A stretch of DNA of 64,000 bases. It comes from Thalassia testudinum (lineage: Eukaryota; Streptophyta; Magnoliopsida; Alismatales; Hydrocharitaceae). Of the stretch, positions 45,132 to 57,066 are shown piece after piece. The notes below the pieces were generated by a model. That model searched no databases, was not told the origin of the DNA, and saw nothing but the letters and a program-made list of their open reading frames with translations. A program made the position numbers and the translations under genes. The stretch is from the NCBI GenBank assembly GCA_037157565.1, contig JAZHRO010000039.1:45384001-45448000 (forward strand), written 5' to 3'. How positions within the stretch are numbered: position 1 is the first letter of the stretch; each line of letters starts with the position of its first letter.

Positions 45132-45667
45132 TTAAGAGGAGTAATAATTGTTGCCGAGAGATTTATGATTAAAATAAAGATATGATCGTGCGGTCCAAGA
45201 ATTATTGATCCACAAATGCGGATCAATGTAGCCCCACTCCGAAGAGTTTTTCTGATTTGAAATATAAAATAGGGTCAGATAGATGATGTTCAAGATGCAG
45301 AGCTTGTTTATTAAACCAATCCATAATTCAAGAAGAGGTGATGGAGGGTCTGGATTGAAATCATGATTGAAATTTAAATCTGGTTCTGAATTAGAGTGAT
45401 AAGGATCCTCATAATGGTAATTGATGTCAAAAATCATGAATTCTCCATGCTCTGGGTTATACGAGGATAAAGGTAGAGTTGTGTTGAATTCCTCAAAATC
45501 CTCATTAGAAATTACTCTTCCTTTTCCGAAATCACTTCTTCAGAATCAAGCTATCCATTTGAACCGGTTGGATTATAATTTCTTCCCTATTCCATCATGA
45601 TTTGAGCTTCTTTCTCTGAGGTTGTTTCTTCGTTTTCCTGGTTCATGTCCTTTGGTTGTCCAATTTC
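45132..45667 (-). other. region between protease and post-integrase segment
   Basis: Contains a 101-codon minus frame (45132-45437) and several stops between it and protease. No reverse transcriptase motif such as YxDD, and no integrase zinc finger, is present. The deletion or recombination junction that removed pol should be here. Confidence 0.5.
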
Positions 45668-46534
45668 TCAAACCTCGTCAAAATTCAATAATTCTTGGAT
45701 TTCTGGGTGGATATACTGAGGATTCTTAATGCCATCATCTAATTCATCATAAGATACTCCTAATAGTTTCTCCATCTCACTAATGTCTTTTTCAATATGA
45801 TTATCTATGGGAGGTGTTAAATCAGAAGCATCCTCGAGTACATCACGTCCTTGCCTTTCTTGTTGATCTTGAGATTTGGCAGAATTTGGATTATCCTTAG
45901 TGTGAATTGCCAAAACCTCTTCAATTGTTCCCGCGAGCTCAATAGCACCACAATTCAATTTATTCTTTTGGGAGGCTTTAAAGATATTGAGTTGACAAGT
46001 TTTCCTTCCAGAAGTGATTTGCATATTCTCCGTATCATAGTTGATCGGAGCCTTGGCTGTGGCCAAGAAGGATCTTCCTAAGATTATCAGGGTGTGGTTC
46101 AAGTTTTCTGATGCCTCTATATCTAAAATTAAAAAGTTCACAGGGTACTCAGAATCCCTCACTTTTATAATCACGTTTTGTAAGAGTCCCTTTGGAATCT
46201 TGGTTGATCTATTAGCAAGCTGAAGGGTAACATCAGTGTGTTGCAAGGGACCTAGATCCAACTCTTCATATAATTCCGTGGGGATTAAATTGATGGAGGC
46301 ACCAAGGTCCAGTAAGGCTCGTTCCAAGATAAAATCATCTATTTCAGATGAAATTAAGGGGGTCCCCGGATCTTTCTTTTTAGGATGGAGCTTGTTTAAG
46401 ATGATGGCACTGGCTTGTTTAGAAATTATGACCCTTTTTGATGATTTGGCCTGGCGTTTAGGTGTACACATTTCTTTCAAAAATTTTGCACGGGTTGGGA
46501 TATTCTCAATTGCTTCAAAGAGTGGTATATTCAC
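45668..46534 (-). pseudogene. gag-pol protease region of the minus-strand Athila-type element
   Basis: 288 open codons. The N-terminal part has VNIPLFEAIENIPTRAKFLK, the usual Athila gag-protease link. The retropepsin core is ALLDLGASINLIPTELYEEL, then LQLANRSTKIPKG, FLILDIEASE and ILGRSFLATAKAPIN. Athila proteases normally have DLGAS in place of DT/SGA, so the active-site wording is standard for the lineage. Protease would cut Gag-Pol. A TAG just upstream (46535-46537), probably from CAG, separates it from the preceding frame. Confidence 0.88.
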
Positions 46535-48550
46535 CTAGACTTGTTTAAAAATATCAAACAACTCAGATGGATTTGTTTTCTTTTTCCTAGATTTATTCAA
46601 GGCTTCAGGAAAGGGTGCTTGAGAGAAATCATGAGTATTCAAATCCTGAGCCTTGTCTTTTAGATTATTTTGGTCTCCCAGGTCAGATTTGGGCTCCTCA
46701 AGATCTTGGTAAGATTTGGATGTAGAAGAATATAGATCTTGAATTTGTTTTCCACTTCTCAAGATGACATCACAGGCATAAGCATTAGGGTTAGAAGGGT
46801 AAGGTGTGTTTTGCAAAATGGGTTGAGCCTAGGTTGGGTTAGGGTTAACAAAGCTAGGTGGGTGCTGAGGAGTAGGTTGAGCTATATGTGCCTGTTACTC
46901 CCGTGTGTTGTTTTGGTTAACATTATTGAAGTTCCTTGGGTTGAGGACAGGTTGGGATGGCAGCATCCCGTGTTGTATAACATCAACTAATTGGTCTAGT
47001 CTCTCGTCAAATCGATCCTCCATTGATTCATTTCTTTTTTGTCTCAGATTCATTTCCTGCATTCTTTTGAGGATCAGACTCAGATCAGAAGGTTGGGTTT
47101 CCTGAGTAGGTTGTGGCTGGTATGTGTGCGATTGTGTGTACCTACTAGGCTGCTTATAAGTGTTTGGCTTAGTCAAGTTAGGACCTTGAGTGGGTTTCTG
47201 ACTTGTTAGGATGGTTTCGCCATCCAGGGTTGTGAGTGTTCACATAGGGATCATTTTTAGTGTATCCCTGGAGTGCATTCACATCCTCAGGATAATTAGG
47301 CGTAGGGATGCCTAATTCAGAATTTGAGTGCATCAAGGTCCCTCATTGGTACCCAGAAACAGATGGGTCTAAGTTGAGTTGGCTCATGGGTGATCCATAG
47401 TTAAGTCATTAATATTGTGCACTACTTCTTGACCTAGAGGGTTGGGGAGTTTGGGTGCGAGTTAGGTGTATGGTTTATGCTGGAATGTGTACCTAAGGAA
47501 TTCCCACTCTTAAGAAGGTTGTCCAATATCTTATCCAAACTCTCTACATTTTTCCCGAGTTACACCTTATACAATCGTTGTGTAATCAGTTCTAAATCAA
47601 CCGAGTTTGAATTATTCTTAACTTCATAGACTCTGCTCCTTTTGATTTGATTTGTTGAAAGCGGACATTGAGGCATTGTTGAGGGAATTTTCACTCATAT
47701 TCTCAAATATTTCAAAGGCTCCCTCAGCATCTTTGCTTAGGAAATTGCTCCCACATGCTGCATCAACAAATTTCTTCAATTTGTCACTTAACCTATAATA
47801 GAAAATATAAGCCAAGTGCCACTTGGCAATCCAATGATGAGGGCATTTCCTAGCTAAGTCATTAAACCTCTCCCAAGCCTCATGCAATTGTTCCCTAGGG
47901 TTCTGCTTGAAGGTCGTAATGGCACATTTAAGGGTATTTGTTTTTCCTATGGGAAAGGATTTTTTCAGAAATGTGCATATCAAATCTTCCTAAGTTAGGA
48001 TTGGTCTATCAATTGTCCTCAACCATTGAGCAACTTTATCTTTTAAAGAAAATGGGAACATTTTCATCATTAAGGTATTCTCATTCATGTTCTTCGGACC
48101 AAAGGTTCTTCCTATGTGTAGAAGTTCTTCAAGGTGATGGAAGGGGTCATCGTAGTTGTGGCCATGGAAGTGGGGAATTAGATTGATGATTTATAGTTTG
48201 AGCTCAAAATCATCCCCATCCTGAGGTATCCTAATAAATGGTTTAGGTTGGGCATCAGGAGGATTGTAAAAGTCCCTGAGAGGCTGGTCTGTTCTCTCAT
48301 TTTGGAGTCGGGTAATGGCCTATACTACGACCTGCATTTGTCTGTCATGATGCTGACCTTGCCTATCAATCCCCCTTTGTAAGAGAGCCATTAGATCCAA
48401 ATTTTGTTCCTTCTCTTCAACCTTATCTTCCTCATGGTGACTAGCCAATGAAGAGGGTTTGGATTCAGATCTTGGACAATCAGGTATTCTCATTGGATTT
48501 CTCTCTAAAGGTGGTAGCAAATCAGGACGTAGAGATCTTCTGCTTTGCAT
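46535..48550 (-). pseudogene. gag: gag of the minus-strand Athila-type element
   Basis: From a possible ATG at 48548-48550 the frame reads into gag with single in-frame stops at 48320-48322 and near 48195 and 47985. The gag core shows HFHGHNYDDPFHHLEELLHI, then MMKMFPFSLKDKVAQWLRTI, FLKKSFPIGKTNTL, EAWERFNDLARKCPHHWI and ACGSNFLSKDAEGAFEIFEN. Further down NTHNPGWRNHPN and YACDVILRSGKQIQ mark the linker and C-terminal part. Breaks are few compared with the copy at 6000-10345, so this element is younger or was preserved longer. Confidence 0.88.
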
Positions 48551-50020
48551 GCACTAGAAGAATGTCTATGGATAAGAGAGAGAAGACAATGCGAGAATAT
48601 CCTCCCTCACAGTACAAGCAATCAAGCTAGTCCTTAGAGTGTAAACCTTAAATAGACCTAATCTTGGCTCCCCAAAATACGACTAGGTTAGATCAACCCT
48701 TGAATTACTTAGCTAGCCAGAAGGGTGGGACCCCCTAGGACACCCTGCACGGCGAGGCACCACTAAGGGTTAACGTGGTTATCGCATGGACCTTTCTTGT
48801 CACTGGTTGATCTAAGTAAACAAGGCCTTGACCTTAGCCCAATCTAATTTCAAGTTACCAAGAAAATTAATCCTATCTAGGACATGTCTACTCAGTTTTA
48901 GGCTTAGGCATGAGGTGCTTTTAGAATTATGATGGGCGTTAGGAGGGTATTGCTCTTAAAATTGATTTTTAAAGTGTGAAGTGCACAGACAAGGGGTTTA
49001 CAAGTAATTTTTTATGATGTGAATTTTAAGGTTCAATTGCTTATATTAGTGAATTTTAGGGTTCACTTGATTAAATATCTTCAAACAATGGTTCTGATGA
49101 GGCACACAAGAGGTTTTGCAAGTTCCAATTGTTTGATAGATTTTCTTTAAGTATGGAAATGCAAGTGTACTCTACCTTAATGTGAAACTCTAAGAGCAGA
49201 TAGTGTTAAATGATTGGATTTAAGTTCAAAGCAAGTAAGATAGTGCGACCCAATCAATACAATCAATTGGTCCTATTACATCACCAATTAGGCACTCAAA
49301 ATATTTTTTCAAGAATTTTAATGCACGCTTTCTGTTTTTTTCATATTTAAAGTGTACTGGGGGTTCTGCAGTCTATTTTGACCCCTAGTTGGTGATTAAA
49401 TATTCTGTGTAATCAAACGCGCACCAAATATTTTTTTTTAGAGTTTTCTGAGATTTTATATTATCACAGGAATCCAACGCAGCAAATTTCAGATAAATCG
49501 GAGTTGTATAAAAATTCCTATAATTTTTTGAAGTCCGAAAAATTAAGAGCAATAACTGGTTTGATATCCAGTTCGCTAATTTTTAAAATTTTTATATAAC
49601 TCATAATGGTGTGAAATTTGAATATGTTGTTCTTGGCTTCAAAACCCACTGTCATTAAAAATTTTAGAATTTTTGGATGTGTGAATTTTTGAGAATTGAA
49701 TTTTTAAGATGAGAGTTTGTTTCAGCTCGAAAATATAGGTGGTTTTGTTGATTCCCACCAACGAGATTTTTTTTTTCAAGCAACCAAATGCTAACCTAAG
49801 GATCAAGCAAGCACCTTCTTTTTTTGGATTTTTTTTTGAAAGAAAATCTAACCTAATCTAAGATACGAATACTTAACTGAGATTAGAAACCTGCAAGTTT
49901 TTCGTTGTTGCGTTTCTTCTCGGATTTTCATAGTTTCTGCACACACGAAATCAACGAAATAAAGCCCGTTAGAATTTTCAAATAAGTACTAGGAAGAAAA
50001 GCTTTAAAATTTTAATTGCC
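48551..50020 (-). other. leader of the minus-strand Athila-type element
   Basis: Non-coding DNA between primer site and gag. AT-rich, with runs of T near 49430 and 49770-49850. No other feature seen. Confidence 0.5.
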
Positions 50021-50038
50021 TCTCTAGCAAGGACGCCA
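50021..50038 (-). other. primer binding site of the minus-strand Athila-type element
   Basis: The minus strand reads TGGCGTCCTTGCTAGAGA, three bases after the LTR end. It differs from the Athila site TGGCGCCGTTGCCGGGGA at five positions, mostly transitions. Confidence 0.6.
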
Positions 50039-50041
50039 ATT

Positions 50042-51363
50042 TGTTCGCCATGAAACGCGTAAAGATAATATTTCTATTGTTGTAGTTGCAAATTACGTCG
50101 AAACATATAAATTTATAAGTATTTTAGTAAGTACTGAGTCGTTCGCAGGGAGGTAAAATGTGATTTTCAACGCTTTTCGTACTAACTAATCTAGCCTAAT
50201 GAAAGCATGAAAATAGAGACAGGAAATTCATAGAATCAGATTTTTATTGCTACTTGCAAACAATTCTGAAATTAAGAATTAAAACAACTATGCTAAAGAA
50301 TAGAGAGAGAAAATAGATGAAGGACGATGCTGCTTGTGAGATGTTTGTGCGAAGTGCGGCAGCACTTCAGATCCAGAACGTCGAGAGGAAGATCGGAGAG
50401 AGATTGCAGAGAGAGAGGTCGGAGATGTGTATGATGGGAGTTGCCTCTCAACTGGGGGCTCTAGGGCTCTTTTTATAGTTTCAATGAAGGGCAAAACAGG
50501 TATATAGGACCCCAAAATCGTGCAACACCTTAGGTGCGATCTCGATCGACGGATCAGATCGGGCCTCAAAACAACCTCTATTGCACCTTATACGCATGGA
50601 TTTCACCAGATGGCGCCACGTGTCAGCCGTCGAGTTGCCTGATCGGCCTTCGTGTTGCTCGATCTCCATCTGACGATGCAATTGAATCCGTGCACACCGC
50701 CTCTTCTATTTCGCGTTCCGCGCGATTTGAACACGCGCACTTTGCTCTCGCGTGAAGGCTATGACCGCTGCGCTACATTGCCTCTTGTGTCACGATTTGG
50801 AATTCAAGTGTGGCCGCTCTTAGCCGTTGGATGACGATCCAATGACCCATGTTTTTCCTTGAGTAGTTGGGGCGCAACAGTGGATCATTGGGATGGTGCC
50901 TCGTGGTACCATCCTAATCGTTCATCTTTCTACTTTTGTAGTTGGTGCTATAAGGCTTCGATTGGGTTGATCTTTGTGCTGTTGGATTGTGATCGTTGAT
51001 CTGGATCCATCCGTGCAGTCGAATTTGACATCTGATGTTTGGATTCGTGTTATCTGGCTCCTTTGCCTCTGATCTTCTACAAGCTCTATGTGATGCTACG
51101 AAAGTCTGATTAAGATGATTCTGGAAGTGTTGGACTCCTGTCGTCGTCCTGATTAAATCGTACGAGCTGATTTATAATTTGCGGTCCTAGATTATCTGCA
51201 ATTAATATTGTCTCTCTTTTAGAGCAAAAGTATCATTATTATCTATTAAGCTAACAAATTAACTATAATGTAAATTATGATGCTGATGCATGCATTATCC
51301 CTAAGTTAGGCTAAAATATAACTTAATTCAGGTAGATTAGGTCCTATGATTGTTGTGCAATCA
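50042..51363 (-). repeat. 5' LTR of the minus-strand Athila-type element
   Basis: 1,322 bp, homologous to 41801-43403. A minus-strand TATA box CTATAAAAAG lies at about 50469-50479. Confidence 0.9.
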
Positions 51364-51368
51364 ACCTC

Positions 51369-51771
51369 CTAGAGTCAATCGGGTTGCTCCACGATCGACA
51401 AGGACACCACTCAGCGGCAAGGAAGGCGACCTCCCAGAGCAGCAAGGCTGGTCTCCAGTTCCTCGGGGCTGCATTGCCCGCTTCCTTAAGGTTGTCATGT
51501 ATGTCGAGCACGTCAACGTTGGCACCCTTGTCTGCCTCGTCGTCGCCTCGTCTTCTTCCTCGAGTGCAACGCCTTCATCGTCCTCAGCCTCCTCAACAAG
51601 CATCTCCACGGGCATTGCTGCATGCAACGACGGATGTTGCTGCTCTGGGTCCTCTACGGGATCCTCCACGAAGTCCTCGATCTCTGCATGAATACAAAAT
51701 TGGAACCTCAACAAACTAATGATAGACATGATAAAATAAACCCAAGAATTGAACATGCTCTGATAGCAAGT
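51369..51771 (-). mobile_element. internal part of the minus-strand copia-type element, upper piece, with primer site
   Basis: The minus strand from 51771 reads ACTTGCTATCAGAGCATG, a worn copy of TGGTATCAGAGCA, next to the LTR. GC-rich sequence (51361-51690) follows up to the nested Athila-type element. The 152-codon minus frame at 51361-51819 crosses the primer site into the LTR, so it is not a gene. Confidence 0.55.
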
Positions 51772-52024
51772 TGAAAGATTTAAATAATGTGGAAGCATGA
51801 TATCAAAATAGTAAATCAATTAAGGAACATTTGGGTTTACATGGAAACCACACTCACGAAGAGTGGGGAGAAAATCATGGGAGAAGGCCCCGATAGGGCT
51901 TTGATATTTCTAATCTTCTCAAAAGAATATGTGGGGGGGGATATACGTTTATTTATAGGTCACTACACAGCATAAAGTCCCACTCCACTATGTAGGATTA
52001 AACCACTATACAATTATCTCAACA
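51772..52024 (-). repeat. copia-type LTR
   Basis: The minus strand starts TGTTGAGATAATTGTATAGTGG at 52024 and ends ATCTTTCA at 51772, 253 bp. It is the 5' LTR of the non-autonomous element to its left. It abuts copia RNase H on its right without a purine tract, so it probably inserted into that gene. Confidence 0.68.
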
Positions 52025-52911
52025 TAGCACAATAGAGATTTGTGGACTTGGAGAGAGTGACACTAAGTTCTTGTAATAAGGATTGCATCCAAAAAAGTTT
52101 AGCGGAAGTTTTCTTAACATAAAAAAAATGTTCAGCGGGAGTGTTAGCAATTGCTTTGTATTCTGCCACTATTGATGAATGAACAACTTTGGTTTGCTTT
52201 TTACAAGACCTTGAAATCAGTGGTTTGAAAAGAAGAATGATGAAACCAGTGGTTGATTTGTGATCATTAGGGCAGGAAGCCCAATCCACATCAGAGAAGG
52301 CTAGCAAAACATTTTCATTATGAAATGATATCTTTAGACCATAATCTGTGGTTCCTTTTGAATAGTGTAGAACTTGCTCTAAGTTATCAAAATGAACATC
52401 GATTGATTGGGCCATCATTTACTGGATTGATGGAGAAAGCTATGCCCTATAAAGAGAAGGTCCTGCAAGCTTCCAACTAGTTTCTTATAGAGAGTTGGGT
52501 CAGAGTGGTGTGCTAGAGACATCTTGTAAAATTCAGTGGAGTTGAAGGAAACATTGATCTTTTAATTGGTTTTACACCCATTGGATGAAACTTGATTAGG
52601 ATGTCAGTGATATAACGTTGCTAGGATAGGAGAATGCACAATTGCATGGGGGGATTTCAATGCCAAGGAAATAAGATGGATAATGAAGATCTTTAAATGG
52701 AAAACCTCTGAAATATGTTGTGAATGGCAGTTGCATGAGAGGGGATTAATAATATATCCTCAACATAGATTGAGAAGTGGACCAGATATGATTTTTTTTT
52801 TGTGACGAACAGAGAGGTGTCAGGTTTTGAGCCAAAGAATTCAATGGAGATTTAGGATCCAAGGAAGGGCCTGAACTAGGCTCATGGAGCCTGATTTAGT
52901 CCGTACAAGGA
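52025..52911 (-). pseudogene. copia RNase H and C-terminal half of reverse transcriptase
   Basis: The RNase H domain at 52025-52418 shows YSKGTTDYGLKIS, LAFSDVDWASCPNDHKSTTG, ISRSCKKQTKVVHSSIVAEY and FWMQSLLQEL, all standard copia RNase H landmarks. The frame then continues with stops into reverse transcriptase: YVEDILLIPSH in the place of YVDDI, and FFGSKPDTSLFV. The D-to-E change at the catalytic YVDD site and the stops mean it is dead. A LINE splits it at 52912. Confidence 0.85.
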
Positions 52912-54243
52912 ATTATTTTTTTTTGAAAAGGGTAAAGGTAATTATCCAACATAATATATTATATCAAATCATACAAAAAAGAAAGGGCCTTTAGCCAAAT
53001 ACAAAAACACCCAATTACAAAAGTGTACTCCACAGCCTAACCATAGTTGAAATGGACTTCACAAAATTTTCCACATATGATTGCTGCCCTCTGAATACCA
53101 CATCATTCCTCCCCAATCAGATGCCCCACCGCACCACTAAAGGCCTCGCCCTCTCCTTCTTTGAACAAAAGACATTCTGACCTACATTGATGCCCCTACT
53201 CCTAAAAGATCTCTAGAACTCCCCAAAAGAGGTGTGGCTCCCCCACCTCATCTCCAGGCGCCTCCATATCTGAGATACAAACATGCACGAGAAAAACAAG
53301 TGGTCCACATCTTCTTCTGCCCCACGACAGAGGGGACATTCCTTCTCCCCAAGTGCACATCTAGCTCTCCACATTCTCGTCATAAGCCTGTGCCTCCTAA
53401 GTAGCTAAGTGAAGATTTTCACTTTTAAAGGGCATCCCACTGTCCAAACTTGATTGCAATCTCTCACTAGGTCTAGATCCCCAAGAAGCTCCTCATCTCC
53501 AAGTCTTCTATGTGCAGCCTTCATCATGAACTCACCTTCATTCCAATAGAAAGCATTATTGCCCTCCTCTGGCTGAAAACCCTCCAGCTCCCTAGTAATG
53601 CCTAAAACTCTTAAATCCTTACATCCGAGAGGTTCCTAGCAAAAGATGGGAACCACCCACCCTCCTACCCTGATATCTACCACAGATTCATCTTTGTCTT
53701 TAACTAACGCAAAGAGTCTTTGGAACCTTCGACATAAACTCCCTTTACTCGTCTAGTTGTCTTGCTAAAACCTGAACAACTCGCCTAATCCAATCACCTT
53801 AGGTGCCACCAGAGATAGACCCTTAAGGAAGTGCGAAGCACCCCTTGGCGGGGTAAGGAGAAGGTGCCACTGCACCAGACCACCATAAGAAGATTGAATG
53901 ACCTTCCCCACTAGGCTATTTCCATTATCTAACAATCTTCTAATACACTTCGTTAGTAGGCTATCATTCGTCCTCCCTAGGCCCCTTACACCAAGTTCCC
54001 CTTCTTTCACCGGTTTGCAGATCTCCTCCCATGCCACCAACCTCTCTCCTGGCCCATTTGTACCATAATTTGTCCAAAAGAAATTCCTCATCATGCCCAG
54101 AATCTTCTTACCTTGCTGTGGCATCTTCAAGACGGAAATAAAATAGGACGACATTGCGACCAACATCGTCTTGAGCAAGACCAACCTCTCGCCTTTGGAC
54201 GGCATCCTTGACGCCCAACCTGCTAGTCTTCCTTCCAATGACG
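52912..54243 (-). mobile_element. 5'-truncated L1-type LINE inserted in copia RT
   Basis: The minus strand ends in an A-run (T-run at 52915-52924). The flanks CCGTACAAGGA (52901-52911) and CCATACAAGGA (54244-54254) are an 11-bp target duplication with one change. Coding (53765-54238 minus) starts GWASRMPSKGERLVLLKTML and continues IPxYFISVLKMPQ-like sequence, then ERLVAWEEICKPVKEGELGV, the region after the RT core. Further down ECPLCRGAEEDVDHLFFSC is an intact zf-RVT zinc finger. Endonuclease and most of RT are missing, as usual after incomplete reverse transcription. Confidence 0.88.
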
Positions 54244-54575
54244 GCCATACAAGGACTTATGAAGTCTGCAAATATAAGTCCAAACTCTAGATGAACAATC
54301 CTTGTGGTTGAGGCATAAAAATGTCGTATTCAAGATTTCCATGGAGGAAGGCATTGTATGTCTAATTACTTCATAGGCCAGCTATTGGCAACAACTAACT
54401 CATGCAAGAAATAAATGTATAGTGGTGGTTTACATAAATGGACAAAATGATTCAAAATAATGAAGTCCTTGTTGATCAAACCCTCTTGTGACAAGCCAAG
54501 CTTTATAGCAATCTATATAGCTATCATGTTTACTTTTAATGGAATAAACCCATTTTGTACAAATAATATTCATAT
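54244..54575 (-). pseudogene. copia reverse transcriptase, N-terminal part
   Basis: The minus strand decays from WVYSIKSKHDSYIDCYKAWL, matching KWVYKIKxxxDGxxxRYKARL of copia RT, through a YFESFCPF remnant of YFETFAPV, to FxMPQPQG and SLYG, where the LINE interrupts. RT resumes on the other side of the LINE at LYG, which confirms a single gene split by the insertion. Confidence 0.75.
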
Positions 54576-54581
54576 CACTTA

Positions 54582-54745
54582 TTTAAATGCCGACGGCATG
54601 CCATCGGCAAGGCATGTTTTGGAGAATGACCATGTCGATATGCTTTTAACGTTGAAAGTTAGGAGTTTCGGCGGCATGCCGACGTGCCGATGCCGATGGT
54701 GTGTGCTTGCTGCAGACTGCAGTATGTGCTAGTCCGCTTCGCTAA
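54582..54745. repeat. GGCATGCC palindromic element, fragment
   Basis: ATTTAAATGCCGACGGCATG at the left matches the left end of the element at 57067. GGCATGCC, TGCCGATGCCGATGG and GGCGGCATGCCGACG follow. No matching right end is present. Confidence 0.55.
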
Positions 54746-54841
54746 TGGGCCTATTCCTTTTCAAAAAAGAATCCTACTCAATATTTAACCACAAATAACG
54801 TCCAGAGATTCATTGTTCACCTAATAGTGCTCCTTTTTAAT

Positions 54842-55830
54842 CTATTTCTCATACCTTCTTAGAAACTCTCTTGATGCAAATAACCTTGCTGCCAGAGTAC
54901 AAGTCATTATATCCACTTCCAGTACTTTACACCGGTGCTCCTGTATAAGGTCTCTAAAGTCAGGTTCACAGAACAAAAATTTCTTGAATTTGAAGTACAC
55001 TGCACGCCTGAGATCATCATTTGATCTCCAACACTGTGGAATGTGATCAAAGAAAGGTCTATCCAAGGCAGTTCACCTCAAATAAAGGGAAAAGCTCCAC
55101 AAAATTAATGGAGTAGTAAACCTGTAATTGCATGGGCACTGCTTCTGTGTGTGATGCTTCACCAAGTAAAACAACAGTTGTAGATTATACAATTAGATAA
55201 TGCAAGCTCAGCCAGAATGTCACTGAACTCCATCTCGTCCCTATCCCTTGATACTTTATCCCCTAGTTGGTCATGTATTCCAACTTAATATTAGAATCTC
55301 AACCTACACTCTGGTAAATTGGAAAAGGGCCCTGTGCATGTGTCTCAAATCTTCTTGCAGTACCCTTCTCTCTATCTTTGCATGTGGCCCATACAGAGAA
55401 CTAAAGAGGAATCCGTTCTTATCTAATATATTGCAACATCATTGAAAATAAAATGTTTCAAACCACCGAATCCTCTTGCAAAGTTTCTCACATCCTAGGC
55501 AATCAGACGCCTGCCTAACAAGCCATCTGGATTCTGAGCCACAAAATCATTTCATTATGTTCCCCCAACTGGCCCCAACAGTTAAAAACAACAGACCTCC
55601 AACGTTGCCCCTTGTAAAAATACAAGCACTGGACTCTAACATGACAAGCACCTCCCAAAAGTCCTATGATAGGCAGTATCCCACAAACCCTCGTGTTCCA
55701 ACTATCTTCACCAGAATATAAGACAAAGCCCCCGCTTCCAGAGTTCCAACTATCTACCACAAGCCTGCCTCCTGGCCCCCATCACAACTCTAGCCACTGC
55801 ATCCGTAGTCTATTTGAAGTCTAATGTAAT
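54842..55830 (-). pseudogene. LINE endonuclease-region fragment
   Basis: The minus strand has LINE ORF2 features in several frames: an LYGPHAKIERRVL remnant of the xxYGP motif, MEFSDILAELALSNCIIY, then RPFFDHIPQCW in the place of the endonuclease SDHxP motif, then YFKFKKFLFCEPDFRDLIQE matching the FRFExxWLxxPxF linker to reverse transcriptase. The 75-codon frame at 54842-55066 is this last part, not a host gene. Frameshifts and stops make it dead. It is not continuous with the LINE at 52912-54243. Confidence 0.68.
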
Positions 55831-55942
55831 TCAATTGTTACAACCCCATTGTTAGCCTCCTTTTATGAAGTGTAAACATGGTCGTTTTGAGTGTGGGAGA
55901 CTTCTTCAGATCCAGACATCACATCTGGAAATCAAATCCAAG

Positions 55943-56023
55943 AGCATGCTGACTAATTTTTTTTTGAAAGGAAAAGGAAAGCTATCAAATCGCCAATAGC
56001 AATCTAGCATGCTGTCTAATTTT
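55943..56023 (-). mobile_element. very short LINE-tail insertion with 18-bp target duplication
   Basis: AGCATGCTGACTAATTTT (55943-55960) recurs as AGCATGCTGTCTAATTTT (56006-56023). Between them is a T-run and about 40 bp resembling the 3' tail of the LINE at 52912 (TTTTGAAAGG against TTTTGAAAAGGG). This fits an extreme 5' truncation of a minus-strand LINE. Confidence 0.6.
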
Positions 56024-57061
56024 AAATATAGTTGAGCATAATAGGTCATTGACTTTGTTGGAAACTTATGGTAGTCTCAATTTTTCTATTCAACAAGATT
56101 TTCTAGCCAACCACGATTCTTTCTTAGCAACATGACCTTCTAATGGAAGTAAACAACCAAGCAAACTTAAGACAGCATGAAATCAAGACAAATCACCACC
56201 ATGAACACTGAGAAGGAAACCTCGAAAGGTCACTCTTATACAATGTTGCATAATACAAGATGAAGCAATAATAAGAGATAATCAAGAAATAATGTGCTTC
56301 ATCACAACAAATCCCTTACAAGAGAAGTGGACTAAAGCTAGTTCTTTCTTCTCAAAGAAGAAGAAGAAGACAAAGGGGAAAAAAGGGCCCACCTCAACTT
56401 GAGTAGTATGCCCTATTCACACCCCAAGAAAAAAAAAAGGAAAAGAAAAAAAGAATGGTATGCAACTAACACCCTGAGTACTAACTGGATATAGAGGTAG
56501 ATCCAGCAGGCCATTTAATCAGTTACCTTACTCAACATAGAGTCTTCATCATCCAACTTGGATGCCACTCTTCACACTTAGTTTATATTCTACGTCTCTT
56601 CATGATTAACAGCAATTTCGGTAGTGTTTATGCCCAAATCCATAAATCATGTTTCATGCATGTTGCTTTGGGGTTGATTCTGAAACCCTACTATGCATGT
56701 TCTTATATTATTATTCCATTAAGCATGACTTATGCATCTCACTTGGGATTTTCTTTCGTTAAATAGTGTATCAATGGGTTGTAGCTAAGATTTCTAGTAA
56801 AGGCATCTTATTACTTTTCCCTACTTTGCTGCTCCTCTATGATTTTGTGACTGCATTTAGATGGAAGGATTACTTTAGATGCACATACACTTATATATTA
56901 AGACTAACATTGCACTGACCAAATATTGTTCATGGCGCTTCATGTACAGATACAAAAGGAACCAGTTACATACAAACCCTCCTAACCCGACCCTAGGCAC
57001 TCTAGGATCCCAGTCCATCTGAAATATGCCTCAGTTCAAGTCAAGATATAGATGGGCACAG
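56024..57061. other. no supported gene
   Basis: AT-rich DNA with A-rich and GAAGAAGAAGAAG tracts (56340-56460). No coding or repeat structure recognised. Confidence 0.35.
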
Positions 57062-57066
57062 TGATT

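Larger units (their letters stand above)
41801..51363 (-). mobile_element. Athila-type Ty3/gypsy element without RT or integrase, minus strand
   Basis: LTRs lie at 41801-43403 (3') and 50042-51363 (5'), both TGTTCGC..GCAATCA on the plus strand, with a perfect target duplication ACCTC (41796-41800, 51364-51368). Reading leftwards from 50041: primer site, leader, gag, protease, then directly the post-integrase segment and purine tract. The internal part is 6.6 kb. Reverse transcriptase, RNase H and integrase are absent, so it cannot move by itself. It is inserted in a copia-type element. Confidence 0.92.

Noticed and set aside
45132..45437. 101-codon minus ORF as an env-like gene
   Set aside because: No signal peptide or membrane segment typical of env. 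It lies at the collapsed pol junction and reads as remnant sequence.
54842..55066. 75-codon ORF as an exon of a host gene
   Set aside because: Its wording (DHIPQCW, then FKFKKF..EPDFRDLIQE) fits the LINE endonuclease-to-RT linker, and other LINE motifs lie next to it.
55476..55721. 81-codon plus ORF near the LINE fragment
   Set aside because: It is the opposite strand of LINE-like coding remnants and has no domain of its own.
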